Of a stretch of 64,000 nucleotides of DNA, positions 62,995-64,000 are shown one piece after another. Source of the stretch: Pelotomaculum isophthalicicum JI (GTDB lineage Bacteria; Bacillota; Desulfotomaculia; Desulfotomaculales; Pelotomaculaceae); NCBI RefSeq assembly GCF_029478095.1, contig NZ_JAKOAV010000010.1:31524-95523 (forward strand). Reading direction: 5' to 3'. The notes beneath the pieces were generated by a model. It had not been told where the DNA came from. It did not search any database and saw only the letters and a program-made list of their open reading frames with translations. The translations under genes were made by a program, and so were the position numbers. Position 1 is the first letter of the stretch, and the number at the start of each line of letters is the position of its first letter.

Positions 62995-63202
62995 TTATAA
63001 AATTACGCTCACCGGCACGCCGATTGAATGTCCGCCCCCCAGTACAACAGATACGAAAGGCTTAGACATGCTGGCAATAATCTCTGCAATCGCTAAGCCC
63101 GCTTCCACATCTCCCCCCACCGTATTGAGCACAATTAAAATGCCTTTTACCGGGATCGCCGGGTATTATTCCCGAATCGGATTTACAACCGGCAGTGGTC
63201 AT
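62995..63202 (-). pseudogene. TepA/ClpP-like protease remnant
   Basis: The minus-strand frame ending at TAA 62995 reads [49 protein letters not shown] and stop: the central part of a TepA (translocation-enhancing, ClpP-class serine protease) protein with the catalytic Ser in GGGHSIGVP. Upstream, ATG 63202 with GGAG 8 nt before it opens in another frame ([19 protein letters not shown]), so a frameshift near 63156 separates start and body. N- and C-terminal thirds are missing. Confidence 0.75.
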
Positions 63203-63401
63203 TTTCTTCACTCCTCGCAATACTAAGAAATTTTCTGATTCATTCATCTCTTAGTATGTTTTGGAAGAAGTAAAAGTAACCACCAAAAATTCATGACAAA
63301 TAATCAACATAAAAGCACATAGTCACATAACGGCCCTTGCAAAGACAAAGGACAAAAGTTGTGCCGTGGAAATTATTTACTAAAAGGGGGATCTTGATAG
63401 A

Positions 63402-63485
63402 TTGATACGGATAGCCATCGGATTGTATATGATTTGGCTGGTCGGTGCGGGTATTGTATTGATTTTAGGGAATGTTATATTATAG
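63402..63485 (+). CDS. Possible 27-residue membrane peptide
   Basis: TTG ORF about 11 nt behind AAAAGGGGG: MIRIAIGLYMIWLVGAGIVL then ILGNVIL. It is nearly one continuous hydrophobic helix with a single Arg near the start. It could be a real small membrane protein; nothing else supports it. Confidence 0.3.
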   Translation: MIRIAIGLYMIWLVGAGIVLILGNVIL

Positions 63486-63553
63486 TTTCTACCTGAATTT
63501 AAGCATATTCAAAAAAGGGTTAATTCTACATAAGAAATGGATGGACTATTATT

Positions 63554-63889
63554 GTGAAAGTAAATGTAGAATTGGGTTTTACATCCCTTGAACAAGAGTT
63601 TGAGAATATATCCCTACCCGTGGAAGGAAATATACCAGAATGGCTTTCAGGTACTTTTATACAAAATGGCGCGGCAAAATTTGAGATAGGAAAAGAAAAT
63701 TATAACCACTGGTTTGACGGTTTGGCCATGCTTCATAAGTTTGCCTTTAAAAATGGACAAGTCTTATATACCAATAAATTTCTAAAAGGGCATACTTTTA
63801 AGAATGCAGTAAAAAAAGGAAGAATAGTTTATCCTGAGTTTGCCACTATTCCTAAACGTTCATTACTTTATCACAGTAGTGTTGCATAA
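63554..63889 (+). pseudogene. Truncated carotenoid oxygenase gene
   Basis: 111 codons that match the N-terminus of carotenoid-cleavage oxygenases (LPVEGNIPEWLSGTFIQNGA, NHWFDGLAMLHKFAF, YTNKFLK, PEFATIP). Family members are about 450-500 residues; here the frame stops at 63889 just after SLLYHSSVA, and the following 110 bp (GTGTTGCATAAAACTTGA...) has a different, AT-rich character, consistent with interruption by an inserted element continuing past the window. Confidence 0.7.
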
Positions 63890-64000
63890 AACTTGATTTC
63901 AAAAGTCAACATTAAAAAATAATAAGAATTTAGGCTAAGAAAAGGGGTGACAGAATTTTCTGAACAGGGTTTTTTCTTACGTAATCTAAAAAGGCAACGG

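Overview
The window is a bacterial chromosome segment, most likely from an anaerobic Gram-positive Firmicute of the Peptococcaceae type (Pelotomaculum or Desulfotomaculum relatives). This is inferred from the block priA-def-fmt-DUF116-rsmB-rlmN-phosphatase-kinase-rsgA-rpe, the FMN-riboswitch rib operon, frequent TTG and GTG starts behind strong AGGAGG sites, and moderate GC. No rRNA and no complete tRNA gene was seen.

Layout. 1-827: 3' part of a K+ channel gene. 858-8655: a plus-strand signalling operon of two large PAS histidine kinases and two response regulators (HDOD output and a degenerate HD-GYP output). 8648-10720: recG, minus strand. 10922-11338: a consensus-like promoter and a highly structured RNA resembling the HEARO / IsrB omega-RNA family. 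11364: rpmB. 11612-15648: the minus-strand riboflavin operon (promoter, FMN riboswitch, terminator, ribD, ribE, ribBA, ribH).

15708-39010 is the accessory core: a complete type I-C CRISPR-Cas locus. By my manual count the continuous array has 179 repeats (19602-31223). Its trailer end has been split by a 3.7-kb TniA/TniB-like transposon (15886-19589). The transposon sits inside a spacer, has 5'-TGT...ACA-3' ends and is flanked by a 7-bp duplication. Removing it and one copy of the duplication restores a 33-nt spacer and joins the array to a 180th, now isolated, repeat at 15826. The leader (31224-31389) and cas2-cas1-cas4-cas7-cas8c-cas5c-cas3 follow on the right. Several spacers are repeats, seed variants or reverse complements of one another, which records repeated encounters with the same elements.

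39267-57000 is mostly housekeeping on the minus strand: an orphan Phd/YefM antitoxin, then rpe-rsgA-prkC-pbpA-ftsW/rodA-prpC-fhaB-fhaA-rlmN-rsmB-DUF116-fmt-def-priA. The section from fhaA to prkC has the same order as the actinobacterial fhaA-fhaB-pstP-rodA-pbpA-pknB cell-wall cluster. A PAS histidine kinase, a second RsgA-like GTPase, signal peptidase I, an Nramp transporter with a non-canonical N-terminus and a MerR/TipAS regulator follow.

61345-64000 is a decaying region: a tandem 18-bp repeat, a tRNA-Arg 3'-end fragment (probable att footprint), a twice-frameshifted PIN-toxin gene with its small partner, a TepA/ClpP-like remnant, a possible 27-residue membrane peptide and a truncated carotenoid-oxygenase gene. 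Four copies of an 81-97 bp palindromic intergenic repeat are scattered through the housekeeping operons.
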